12,810 bases of DNA from Clostridium sp. UBA6640 (GCF_002455975.1 NZ_DKLM01000017.1:36277-49086), one strand, 5' to 3'. Positions 1 to 6,389 are shown, counted from the first letter of the stretch. Numbers and translations are program-made. The notes: generated by a model from the sequence alone, not told the origin.

Positions 1-100
1 AAGCACTTAGATTTCTCCAAGTACCTTAAGATAATTTATCACAATATCATTTTATTATTTCTATACTGTACTTACAAGGACATGGTTTAGACAAATTCAA

Positions 101-256
101 CAATTGAGAATGGAGAATTGGCAATTTTGGATACTTCTCCTTTACTGGAGAAGTTTAAAATTTTCTTTAAGTGATACAGTTACTTCTATATAGCCTCTAT
201 TTAAAGAAATTAATTTGGCAAAATTAATTTCAACCATAATTCTCCATCGTCAATTG
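101..256. repeat. 156-bp inverted-repeat element (MITE-like or structured RNA)
   Basis: The ends are near-perfect inverted repeats: 101-119 (CAATTGAGAATGGAGAATT) pairs with 238-256 at 17 of 19 positions. A second, outer match (85-94 with 268-277, 9 of 10) may extend the element to about 85-277. Inside are three further stems: 133-139 (CTTCTCC) with 145-151, 163-170 (TTCTTTAA) with 201-208, and 207-215 (AAATTAATT) with 222-230; the last two share two bases and cannot both form fully. There is no open frame of note. Terminal inverted repeats, small size and no coding capacity fit a MITE; the ordered internal stems fit a structured RNA transcribed with, or ending, the upstream minus-strand gene. 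The fold is read by eye. No clear target-site duplication was found. Confidence 0.6.
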
Positions 257-271
257 TCAATTTTCCATTGT

Positions 272-820
272 TTAAACTTCTAGTTTCAACCCATCTATTC
301 CAAACAATAGTACACTTAGTTCTTCAATTGCTCTTTTTCTATCTCTAGATATGGTTTTTTCACTGTATCCTAGTTCTTCTGCCACTTCTTCATAGGTTTT
401 GCCTTCCATATATAAGAGTTCTATTACTTCATATCTTCTTTCAGCACTTTCATCACTACTCTTAAGTGCTCTATACTTGTAAAAACCCAATATAGTTTCT
501 ATGTGATTTACTATTATTTTTGTTCTAGTATGTGTTCTTTTAATGGAGTTTATATATAAATCTTCTTCGAAACTATCACACTCCATTAATATTTCTATTG
601 GATCTTCATCCTCAATTTGTGAATTGGTATATATTGCATTATTAAAATGTTCTTTTAAATTAATATAATTTCTAAGTAATAAAGCAGTATTTCTTAGTCT
701 TCTATCTCTTTTTAATTTAGCACTTTTTTCTTTTTCCTTTTCTAGAACTATTAATGCTTCTCTTACAGTAATTTTTACACTTTCTTTTATTAACTTTTCC
801 ATATCTAATATATCCATCAT
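272..820 (-). CDS. Phage-type sigma-70 region 4 / ArpU-like transcriptional activator
   Basis: The 182-residue protein has a C-terminal helix-turn-helix at about residues 129-173, with the pattern of sigma region 4 and of late-gene activators of Gram-positive phages (ArpU/RinA/Xpf type): ERRYEVIELLYMEGKTYEE, then an AEELGYSEKTISRDRKRAI recognition helix and a closing LLFG. The first 120 residues are charged and helical, with no recognisable sigma region 2, so it is probably an activator or partial sigma-like factor rather than a complete sigma factor. The ATG at 818-820 follows AGGGG and GGTGAT; a second ATG is adjacent. It diverges from the repressor gene at 1078, and its promoter (918-946) is overlaid by direct repeats, which suggests repression by that neighbour. 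Its stop codon lies in the outer arm of the inverted-repeat element. The DNA-binding role is well supported; the target genes are unknown. Confidence 0.75.
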   Translation of the reverse strand: MMDILDMEKLIKESVKITVREALIVLEKEKEKSAKLKRDRRLRNTALLLRNYINLKEHFNNAIYTNSQIEDEDPIEILMECDSFEEDLYINSIKRTHTRTKIIVNHIETILGFYKYRALKSSDESAERRYEVIELLYMEGKTYEEVAEELGYSEKTISRDRKRAIEELSVLLFGIDGLKLEV

Positions 821-881
821 ATCACCACAACCCCTTAATTATTTATTTCTTATATTCCTAGCTTTTATTAATTGATTTCCC

Positions 882-973
882 ATATATCTTTTTATAGAAG
901 TAATATTCTTAATATATAATATATATCTTTTTATAGAAGTAATCAATAAGTGTGTATCTTTTTATTGAAGCAT
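882..973. repeat. Three direct repeats, probable repressor operators
   Basis: Positions 882-904 and 921-943 are identical over 23 bp (core TATCTTTTTATAGAAG). A third copy at 955-970 matches 15 of 16 core bases (TATCTTTTTATTGAAG). Core starts are 39 and 31 bp apart, near four and three helical turns. The middle copy fills the spacer between the -35 and -10 of the minus-strand activator gene, one copy lies downstream in its leader and one upstream. The GAAGTA part also occurs in the dyad at the repressor's own start (1052-1057). This is the layout expected for cooperative binding by the XRE protein encoded at 1078; that link is inferred from position. Confidence 0.65.
918..946 (-). promoter_or_regulatory. 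Promoter of the activator gene
   Basis: Read on the minus strand: TTGATT (946-941), 17-bp spacer, TATATT (923-918). It is the best sigma-A-like match upstream of the activator start and would give a leader of about 90 nt. The spacer is occupied almost entirely by one of the 23-bp repeats, so a protein bound there would block RNA polymerase. Confidence 0.5.
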
Positions 974-1007
974 TTTTCCAAAATATATTTATTTTTCTTC
1001 TATTTTC

Positions 1008-1060
1008 TTGACATATATCCATATTTTAATATATTGTATACTTATATATATCGAAGTATA
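1008..1060 (+). promoter_or_regulatory. Repressor-gene promoter with dyad operator
   Basis: A consensus TTGACA (1008-1013) is followed by a 16-bp spacer and TATATT (1030-1035). Just downstream, covering the expected transcription start, is a perfect 7-bp dyad: TATACTT (1037-1043) and AAGTATA (1054-1060) separated by 10 bp. The ribosome-binding site AGGAG (1065-1069) follows. The position suggests autoregulation of the XRE gene. Confidence 0.6.
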
Positions 1061-1077
1061 TTTTAGGAGTGAGTTCG

Positions 1078-1485
1078 GTGTTTAATAAAGAAAGATTGAT
1101 TAAGATCATGGAAGAAAAGGATATCTCCGCATATAAGCTTTGGAAATTATCTGGGGTTGCACAATCTACTATAAGTGACATTCTTAATAAAGATGATAGA
1201 AACCCAACTGCAAAAACTCTTCAAAAGATTGCAGATGCCCTCGGTGTATCTGTTGACGAATTCTTCAAATCAGATAATGACAAAAATAGTATTAGTAATA
1301 AAGTACATAATTCTTCATTGGGATTCTCTACACCAGAAGAAGCTATGAAATTTATATTAGAACAACCAACAATCATGGGCTTTGGTGGCTTTGATATAAA
1401 CAAAATGAGTGATGCTGAAATAATGGATTTTGCCAATGAATTACTCAGGCAACTGCAACTTATAAGCTACAAATATAAAAAATAA
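1078..1485 (+). CDS. XRE (Cro/C1-family) transcriptional repressor, ImmR-like
   Basis: Residues 5-63 form a Cro/C1 helix-turn-helix: DISAYKLWKLSGVAQSTISD, then a five-helix tail ending in TLQKIADALGVSVDEFF. A linker (64-82) leads to a short C-terminal domain (about 84-135, PEEAMKFILEQP...ELLRQLQLISYKYKK) without the Ser-Lys dyad of LexA/CI autoproteases, so inactivation by self-cleavage is unlikely. I chose the GTG at 1078 because AGGAG (1065-1069) sits 8 nt before it; the in-frame GTG at 1069 overlaps that site. Length is 135 residues. It precedes an ImmA/IrrE-type metallopeptidase on the same strand, the classic repressor plus anti-repressor protease pair of ICEBs1 and many phages. Operators are probably the direct repeats at 882-973 and the dyad at 1037-1060. 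It could also be a domesticated chromosomal regulator. Confidence 0.85.
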   Translation: MFNKERLIKIMEEKDISAYKLWKLSGVAQSTISDILNKDDRNPTAKTLQKIADALGVSVDEFFKSDNDKNSISNKVHNSSLGFSTPEEAMKFILEQPTIMGFGGFDINKMSDAEIMDFANELLRQLQLISYKYKK

Positions 1486-1630
1486 TGCTATATTTTGAGG
1501 CATCTTAGACAAAATAACTACTCAAACTTTCTTATGATATTTTGTTCATAGAAAAATTAATATTTAACAGATAGGTATATACTAAATATTTATTTTTAAG
1601 ATGCTTTATTAGGGAATTGGAGGGGATACT

Positions 1631-2077
1631 GTGTCTTGGCTTGATGAATATGTGCTAGGAATAGTTGATCTATACGACACAAATGATATTTATGAGATTT
1701 ATGATAATTTAGAAATAACAATAATAAAACTAGATAAAAATAATATATTATTAAAAGGCAATGATGCATTATATAATCGAAATCATTTTAATAAGGAAGT
1801 AGTTTTTATAAGAAATAATTTGAATATAGATTATGAAAAGTTTATTTTAGCCCATGAGCTTGCTCATGCAATTATTCATGTTCATATTACTACAGCTGCC
1901 TATAATAACACCCTTATTAATATAGGAAAATTAGAACGTCAAGCAAACTACTTTGCCTTTAAACTATTAAATATTAATCCGGATTATATTGAACATAATG
2001 GTTTCACTATTGAGCAAATTGCTAGTAGCTTAAACCTTCCACTAGATTGTTGCAAACAATTATCTGATAAGCTATAA
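1631..2077 (+). CDS. ImmA/IrrE-family zinc metallopeptidase
   Basis: This 148-residue protein has the family's zinc-binding signature, FILAHELAHAI, at residues 71-81: His75 and His79 as ligands and Glu76 as catalytic base. A third ligand is likely Glu102 in LERQANYFAFKLL, the usual downstream E..A..FA helix. Proteins of this family (ImmA, IrrE) cut or inactivate XRE-type repressors, here most likely the product of the gene 145 bp upstream. The start is GTG, 6 nt after AGGGG. The gap between the two genes contains a possible TATACT (1578-1583) without a convincing -35, so co-transcription with the repressor gene is the simpler reading. The gene ends directly in a strong terminator whose stem includes its TAA. 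Protease class is clear; the substrate is inferred from gene order. Confidence 0.88.
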   Translation: MSWLDEYVLGIVDLYDTNDIYEIYDNLEITIIKLDKNNILLKGNDALYNRNHFNKEVVFIRNNLNIDYEKFILAHELAHAIIHVHITTAAYNNTLINIGKLERQANYFAFKLLNINPDYIEHNGFTIEQIASSLNLPLDCCKQLSDKL

Positions 2078-2112
2078 TAAAAAATCGTGACAAAGTCACG
2101 ATTTTTTATTAT
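2074..2112. terminator. Perfect 18-bp-stem terminator, probably bidirectional
   Basis: The arms 2074-2091 (ATAATAAAAAATCGTGAC) and 2095-2112 are exactly complementary with a 3-nt loop. The core CGTGAC/GTCACG is flanked by A-run and T-run, so the structure works on either strand. It ends the repressor-protease transcript and includes the protease stop codon at 2075-2077. It could also stop transcription coming leftward from the gene at 2226-2642. Confidence 0.9.
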
Positions 2113-2225
2113 AAATAACTTTAAATTCTTCAATTAAGGTGATTTAGACATATGTAAAAAATTATTTTATCCCTTGTATTTAATATGCATTTCTATAATT
2201 TATATATTTAATAATATAATTTTCA

Positions 2226-2642
2226 CTATATTCTTTCTGGCTCTACTACTTGTTCTGGCTCTTCTACAATTTGATTGAATGCAAGAGCTATCCCTAAAAA
2301 AAATATAAATTCCTCTTCCGTTATTGGCAATGCTACTATATAACTTTCTAAGGATGGTGTAGGAATATATGTGGCACTTGCGAAATATATTGAAGGTTTT
2401 TTACCTTGAATTGTTAGCTCCTCATTTACCTCATCAATATTGCAATCAAATTTATGTTTTTCTACCCAATATAATAAAATTATAAAAAAAAGCTTTTCGG
2501 TTATTCCATATTGAATAAATACTCCTACATTATTTATACTAGTCAGTATCTGAGTCCCTATTATATAAATTAAAGCATCTTTTTTATTTTTTTTGTTTTT
2601 TTTATCGTTATTGTCATTTTTATTCTTATCTTCTTTTTTCAT
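2226..2642 (-). CDS. Hypothetical protein with Lys/Asn-rich N-terminus
   Basis: I do not recognise a family. The 138-residue product begins with about 22 residues that are almost all Lys, Asn and Asp, followed by a hydrophobic and aromatic stretch (about 23-60, including LIYIIGTQILTSI and LFFIILLYWVEKH), a middle segment with FASATYIPTPSLESYIVALP, another hydrophobic stretch (about 107-122, TEEEFIFFLGIALAFNQIV) and an acidic Pro-Glu tail (VEEPEQVVEPERI). It may be membrane-associated, but the segments are short. The start is supported by AAAGGTGAT 3 nt before the ATG. The Lys codons create two runs of eight A on the coding strand (2587-2594 and 2596-2603). Spacing on both sides suggests a single-gene transcript. 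Good start signal and intact frame make it a likely real gene; the role is unknown. Confidence 0.6.
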   Translation of the reverse strand: MKKEDKNKNDNNDKKNKKNKKDALIYIIGTQILTSINNVGVFIQYGITEKLFFIILLYWVEKHKFDCNIDEVNEELTIQGKKPSIYFASATYIPTPSLESYIVALPITEEEFIFFLGIALAFNQIVEEPEQVVEPERI

Positions 2643-2853
2643 ATAATCACCTTTATCTTCAAATAATCTTTAAGCCTATACTAACAGACTGTAGTTATCT
2701 TCATCTCTTCTAAGAATAAAATATGTGATTAATTGCAATTTATATTCTTAATATTATCCTAACTAGCATTTTTAAATATTTTTATCTTATTAAAAACATT
2801 CTCATATTATTTTATTGTCTAAATTGTATTTTATGATTAAGAAATACTCAAAC

Positions 2854-3237
2854 TTAATTTTCTATGGTTTTTATCTTAAATTTAAAATAATAGGCCATAA
2901 TTGCGCAAAGTACTATTATAAGGCTTCTAATATATAAATTATTGTTTAATATAAATGCAATCATTAGCATTGTAAAAGCCGTACCTAAAATTGATAATTT
3001 GTTCCTTAATGTCATAGCCCTTGTTTTCACAAAATCCTCCAAATGATTTTTGTATATTTTAGTTCCTATAAACCAAGTATGAAATTTATTAGACCCCTTT
3101 GCAAAGCAATAAGAAGCTAAAAGTAAAAATGGAGTTGTAGGCAATATAGGAAGAACAATTCCTACTATCCCAAGTCCTAAAGATAGAAAACCTAATCCAA
3201 TTAATACGTATTTTTTTATTACATTAACCTTACTCAT
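2854..3237 (-). CDS. DUF454 (YbaN-family) small membrane protein
   Basis: The 127-residue protein matches the YbaN/DUF454 pattern: two hydrophobic segments near the N-terminus (about 9-45) joined by GIVLPILPTTPFLLLASYCF, then an amphipathic loop with FHTWFIGTKIYKNHLEDFV, and two further hydrophobic segments (about 84-97 and 103-121). The length is typical of the family. It should sit in the cytoplasmic membrane; the molecular function of the family is not established. AGGAG lies 9 nt before the ATG. Upstream is a 7-bp dyad (AGTATCA 3287-3293, TGATACT 3301-3307) that could be an operator, though I cannot place a convincing promoter. uppP lies 220 bp upstream on the same strand and has its own terminator, so the two are probably separate transcripts. 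Confidence 0.85.
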   Translation of the reverse strand: MSKVNVIKKYVLIGLGFLSLGLGIVGIVLPILPTTPFLLLASYCFAKGSNKFHTWFIGTKIYKNHLEDFVKTRAMTLRNKLSILGTAFTMLMIAFILNNNLYIRSLIIVLCAIMAYYFKFKIKTIEN

Positions 3238-3421
3238 AAACCCTTACTCCTACATCACTAAAAATAATAAAATTGATTATTATCATAGTATCATAACTTT
3301 TGATACTTTTATGTGATTCAAGTTACATTTTTTATTTGCGCTAATTCTTAAATTTTATTATACTTTATAAAAATATAATAAACCTTTTCTGTAATTAAAA
3401 TTTTAATATTAGTATTGCAAA

Positions 3422-3449
3422 AAAGGTACTTATAAAAATAAGCACCTTT
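3422..3449 (-). terminator. Terminator of uppP
   Basis: Minus-strand transcript: AAAGGTGCTTAT pairs with ATAAGTACCTTT (one mismatch) around a 4-nt loop, and the second arm runs into a six-T tract. It begins 9 nt after the uppP stop codon. Confidence 0.75.
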
Positions 3450-3457
3450 AAGTTCTA

Positions 3458-4285
3458 TTATCCTAATATAAATACACCAATAGCTATTGCTCCTACAGCC
3501 CAACAGTAGTAGGCAAAGTAATGGAATTTTTTATTTAAAACTACCTTTTCAAGTAATTTAATTGAAAGAATACCTACAATAGCTGCAACTGCTGCCCCAA
3601 CACCATATTGAAGGAATAGTCCCTCCGTTGCAGTACCAGCTTCTATAATATCTTTACCTTTTAAAAGTACTGCTCCTAATACTGCTGGTATAGACATTAA
3701 AAATGAAAAACGAACAGCCATTTCTCTTTTTAGCCCTAAAAATAATCCTGCAACTATTGTTGAACCTGAACGAGATATTCCTGGAGTTATTGCTAATCCT
3801 TGAACTATTCCAATAACTGTTGCATTTCTGAAGTTTGTTCTCTTCTCATCTTTCTTTCCTTCTCTAATCTTGTCAGAAACATATAGCAATGTTCCTGTTA
3901 TAAGCAATGCTATACCTACTGGTAAAATTGAGCCAAATAACGATTCAAAAGTATCCTGGAATGCAAATCCCAAAATAGCTGTTGGAATACTTGCAACTAT
4001 AATTAGTGCAACAAGTTTTCTATAAGGGTTGTCCAAATTAAATTCACCCTTAAATAAGTCTCTTACCATTCCAAAAAATTCAATAATCATCTCTTTTACA
4101 TCTTTGTGATATACAACAAAAATAGCCACTAATGTACCTAAATGAAGTAATACTTCAAAAGTGTTATTAGGTTCATTTATACCTAATAATTTTCCAAATA
4201 TAACAAGATGGCCAGATGAACTTACTGGTAAAAATTCTGCAGCACCTTGTACTATCCCCATAATTATAGCTTTTAAAATCGACAT
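3458..4285 (-). CDS. uppP: Undecaprenyl-diphosphatase UppP (BacA)
   Basis: The enzyme removes one phosphate from undecaprenyl diphosphate at the membrane, regenerating the C55 lipid carrier used for peptidoglycan and other wall polymers; overproduction is known to give bacitracin resistance. Both family signatures are intact: residues 13-29 (QGAAEFLPVSSSGHLVI, with Glu17, Ser22-24 and His26) and residues 168-177 (PGISRSGSTI, with Arg172). The 275-residue length and repeated hydrophobic segments are normal for the family. The ATG at 4283-4285 is preceded by GAGGTG with a 5-nt gap. The gene has its own promoter (4329-4357) and terminator. A perfect 29-bp palindrome lies just upstream of the -35, suggesting regulated expression. 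It diverges from a CAT-like gene at 4532. Confidence 0.95.
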   Translation of the reverse strand: MSILKAIIMGIVQGAAEFLPVSSSGHLVIFGKLLGINEPNNTFEVLLHLGTLVAIFVVYHKDVKEMIIEFFGMVRDLFKGEFNLDNPYRKLVALIIVASIPTAILGFAFQDTFESLFGSILPVGIALLITGTLLYVSDKIREGKKDEKRTNFRNATVIGIVQGLAITPGISRSGSTIVAGLFLGLKREMAVRFSFLMSIPAVLGAVLLKGKDIIEAGTATEGLFLQYGVGAAVAAIVGILSIKLLEKVVLNKKFHYFAYYCWAVGAIAIGVFILG

Positions 4286-4328
4286 TTTTTCACCTCGTTA
4301 ATCTTTACTTTTAATAAAAACTCCATTA

Positions 4329-4357
4329 ATTATATCACTTTAAAAATATTTTGGTAA
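4329..4357 (-). promoter_or_regulatory. uppP promoter
   Basis: Minus strand: TTACCA (4357-4352), 17-bp spacer, consensus TATAAT (4334-4329). The weak -35 beside a large palindrome is compatible with activation or repression by a factor bound there. Confidence 0.6.
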
Positions 4358-4361
4358 GTTT

Positions 4362-4390
4362 TTTAATTAAAATGTAACATTTTAATTAAA
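4362..4390. promoter_or_regulatory. Perfect 29-bp palindrome, candidate operator
   Basis: TTTAATTAAAATGT (4362-4375) is exactly repeated in inverse at 4377-4390 around a single A (4376), giving a TGTAACA centre. It lies 4 bp upstream of the uppP -35 and 27 bp upstream of the -35 of the divergent CAT-like gene. It is not followed by a T-run and does not follow a gene, so it is not an obvious terminator. A dimeric regulator site is the simplest reading; an AT-rich UP element is an alternative. Confidence 0.55.
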
Positions 4391-4417
4391 GTATTTTTGG
4401 ATTAATGTAAATCCTTT

Positions 4418-4446
4418 TAGACCATGTGTTATAATTGTTATATAAT
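4418..4446 (+). promoter_or_regulatory. Promoter of the CAT-like gene
   Basis: TAGACC (4418-4423), 17-bp spacer, consensus TATAAT (4441-4446). A second TATAAT at 4430-4435 has no good -35. The leader would be about 80 nt. Confidence 0.5.
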
Positions 4447-4531
4447 GAAATCCATAATTGTATTTTATTGTTTTTACTGCTAAAATTATAATATTGATTT
4501 AATTCATAATTTTTGTAGTAGGTGATGTATT

Positions 4532-5167
4532 ATGAAATATATAGACATGAAAAATTGGACAAGAAAAGGCCATTATGATCATTTTAAAGCACTTGATTAT
4601 CCACATTTTAATATTTGTGGAAATATTGATATTACTCAATTTCATAAATTTATTAAAGAAAATGAAAACCCATTTTTTATATCATTTTTATTTTTTTCTG
4701 TTAAAGCAGCAAATTCAATAAAAGAATTTCGATATAGAATAAGAGAAGATAAAGTAATTGAGCATGATGTTGTTAGTCCAGCCTTTACTATAATGACTAA
4801 TCAAGGAGTCTGTAGCTTTTGTACTGTAGAATATATTAACAATTATAATGAGTTTATAAAAAATACTAAAATGAAAATAGACATAGAAAAAAATAATGTA
4901 AATTTAAAAGATGAACCTGGACGTGATGATTTATTATACATAACTAGTGTTCCTTGGATTTCATTTACAAGTGTAACTCATCCAATCCATATGAATCCAG
5001 TAGATAGCGTTCCAAGAATAACTTGGGGAAAATTTTTCGAAGAAAATGGTAAGATTAAAATACCACTTTCAATTCAAACTCACCATGCACTATTGGATGG
5101 TGAACATGTGGGAAAATATTTTAACTTACTTCAAGATTTTTTAAATAATCCAGAGAAGAATTTATAA
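4532..5167 (+). CDS. Chloramphenicol acetyltransferase-fold protein (CatA-like)
   Basis: The 211-residue protein has the length and landmarks of trimeric CAT enzymes, which transfer acetyl from acetyl-CoA to a hydroxyl. Visible are the N-terminal WTRKGHYDHF (residues 9-18), the PWISFTS strand (141-147), and the active-site segment QTHHALLDGEHVGKYF (182-197), in which His185 would be the catalytic base and Asp189 its structural partner (H-x3-D as in HHAVCDG). The sequence between 148 and 168 and the ALLDG core differ from classical resistance enzymes, so the natural acceptor may not be chloramphenicol. The start is ATG after AGGTGAT (4520-4526). It is a single gene, divergent from uppP and convergent with the prenyltransferase gene. 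Base composition matches its neighbours; I see no sign of recent transfer. Fold is confident, substrate is not. Confidence 0.85.
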   Translation: MKYIDMKNWTRKGHYDHFKALDYPHFNICGNIDITQFHKFIKENENPFFISFLFFSVKAANSIKEFRYRIREDKVIEHDVVSPAFTIMTNQGVCSFCTVEYINNYNEFIKNTKMKIDIEKNNVNLKDEPGRDDLLYITSVPWISFTSVTHPIHMNPVDSVPRITWGKFFEENGKIKIPLSIQTHHALLDGEHVGKYFNLLQDFLNNPEKNL

Positions 5168-5246
5168 TCTCCTTTCAAGCTAAAAATTTTATTATATCTT
5201 GTATTTTTACTTTACTCCGCAAATCCTTTGACACCTTAAAAATTAA

Positions 5247-5275
5247 AAACTTCACTGTTCTTTACAGTGAAGTTT
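5247..5275. terminator. Convergent terminator, strongest for the minus strand
   Basis: AAACTTCACTGT (5247-5258) and ACAGTGAAGTTT (5264-5275) form a perfect 12-bp stem with a 5-nt loop. On the minus strand the stem runs into TTTTTAATTTTTAA, a good terminator for the prenyltransferase gene. On the plus strand the following sequence is A-rich, so stopping the CAT-like transcript here is less certain. Confidence 0.8.
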
Positions 5276-5315
5276 AAAAAATAAATATTTTATTTTTATT
5301 TGTTATCTTTAGTTA

Positions 5316-5957
5316 TTAACCTCCAAGGGTTATATCTTGTGTATTGTACCACTTTAAAGCTTCTGAGAAATGCTCTTCTTTAAAATCTGGCCAGTAATCT
5401 TCTATAACATAAAAATCTGAATAAATAGATTGAACTGGTAAAAAACCACTTAATCTACGTCTTCCTCCCCAACGTATTATTAAATCAACTCTGGATACAT
5501 CATAGGATTTAATGGAATTCATAATTTTTTTTCTAGAACTATCACCCATTTTTAAATTTTTCAAATCCCAGTCCCAACCGTAGTTAACTAGAAAGTTAAC
5601 CTTTATTCCCCCATTACCAAAGTTTTGTCTCTTGGTATAAGGAATTAATTCTTTAGGAAACATGGGAGAATCAGTGTTGCCAACAACTAACAATGAAGCA
5701 TCTTCTTTTGAAAGCATTTCAACAGCATTAATGCAAGCTTCTGTAAAGGCTTCTCTTTGATTTGCTGGCCTTTTTGTGTTGTCAGTAGTAAATCCATAGT
5801 ATGTTATCTCCTTAACTCCAGCATCCTTACATAATTTAAAAAGTATTAATCCAGGATCTAGACCTAGCGCATATCCTCGTTCTTTAGTCATTCCTTTGTC
5901 TACTGCCCATCTTCTATTACCATCTGGAATAATTCCAATATGATTTGGTATTCTCAT
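5316..5957 (-). CDS. Atypical cis-prenyltransferase (UppS-family paralogue)
   Basis: The 213-residue protein belongs to the Z-prenyl diphosphate synthase fold: HIGIIPDGNRRWA (residues 6-18, Asp12 equals the Mg/substrate Asp26 of E. coli UppS), GFTTDNTKRP (55-64), and DLIIRWGGRRRLSGF (158-172) followed by YSDFYVIEDYWPDF. Several conserved positions differ: the family Trp of the TENW motif is Thr61 and its Glu is Asp59; His43 is Tyr29; Glu198 of the GGE is Arg166; the Mg ligand Glu213 is Asp181. Arg162, Arg168 and Ser170, which hold the isopentenyl diphosphate, are kept. It is about 35-40 residues shorter than usual UppS. I chose the ATG at 5955-5957 because GAGGTGT (5969-5963) precedes it; an ATG 8 codons earlier has no such site. 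It stands alone, not beside cdsA or dxr as housekeeping uppS usually does. The product is probably a shorter or different isoprenoid, by inference. Confidence 0.85.
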   Translation of the reverse strand: MRIPNHIGIIPDGNRRWAVDKGMTKERGYALGLDPGLILFKLCKDAGVKEITYYGFTTDNTKRPANQREAFTEACINAVEMLSKEDASLLVVGNTDSPMFPKELIPYTKRQNFGNGGIKVNFLVNYGWDWDLKNLKMGDSSRKKIMNSIKSYDVSRVDLIIRWGGRRRLSGFLPVQSIYSDFYVIEDYWPDFKEEHFSEALKWYNTQDITLGG

Positions 5958-6389
5958 AATATACACCTCAAATCCATACAATTATTGTTAAGTACTACTA
6001 ATTTATTTATACATCTTATTATTACCAAACTTTTCAAAAATTACTCTTATATACTTAAAAACATTTTAAATCTTAAATTTGTAATTAACTTCTTTTAATA
6101 CTCTACATTTTTTGATATACTATTCATAGAATATTGAAATTGATAATTATTCTCTTTAAGTGTTTTTTATGTCTACATAGGATTCTATAGATAAACTACA
6201 TTAGAAAGTTAATACTGAAAAATATTCGCAATTTAAAACTGTGAATTTTGAATTTAGTAGTATTAGTGGCAATACCAATAAGTACTAATTATTTTCAAGG
6301 ATAAATCAAATTTAGGAGTGGTATATCTATAAATAGAAAATCTCATATATTTAATTATTAAAGTAATGATAGAAAGGATTAAAATTATT
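5958..6389. other. Non-coding gap upstream of the MORN gene
   Basis: About 430 bp without a convincing gene. It must hold the promoter of the minus-strand prenyltransferase and that of the plus-strand MORN gene, but I find no clear -35/-10 pair for either. A 35-nt imperfect hairpin lies at 6254-6288 (TTAGTA with TACTAA outside, TATTAGT with ACCAATA inside). An AGGAGTGG sequence at 6315-6322 looks like a ribosome-binding site with no ATG/GTG/TTG frame of useful length behind it. Confidence 0.5.

Noticed and set aside
882..973. Direct repeats as a small CRISPR array
   Set aside because: Only two exact copies, AT-rich with 16-bp and shorter spacers, no cas genes, and they overlay a promoter.
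1221..1436. 71-codon minus-strand frame inside the repressor gene
   Set aside because: It is antisense to a clear XRE domain gene and has no ribosome-binding site.
2643..2853. Hidden small gene or RNA in this 211-bp gap
   Set aside because: No frame with a start signal, no strong stem and no clear promoter were found.
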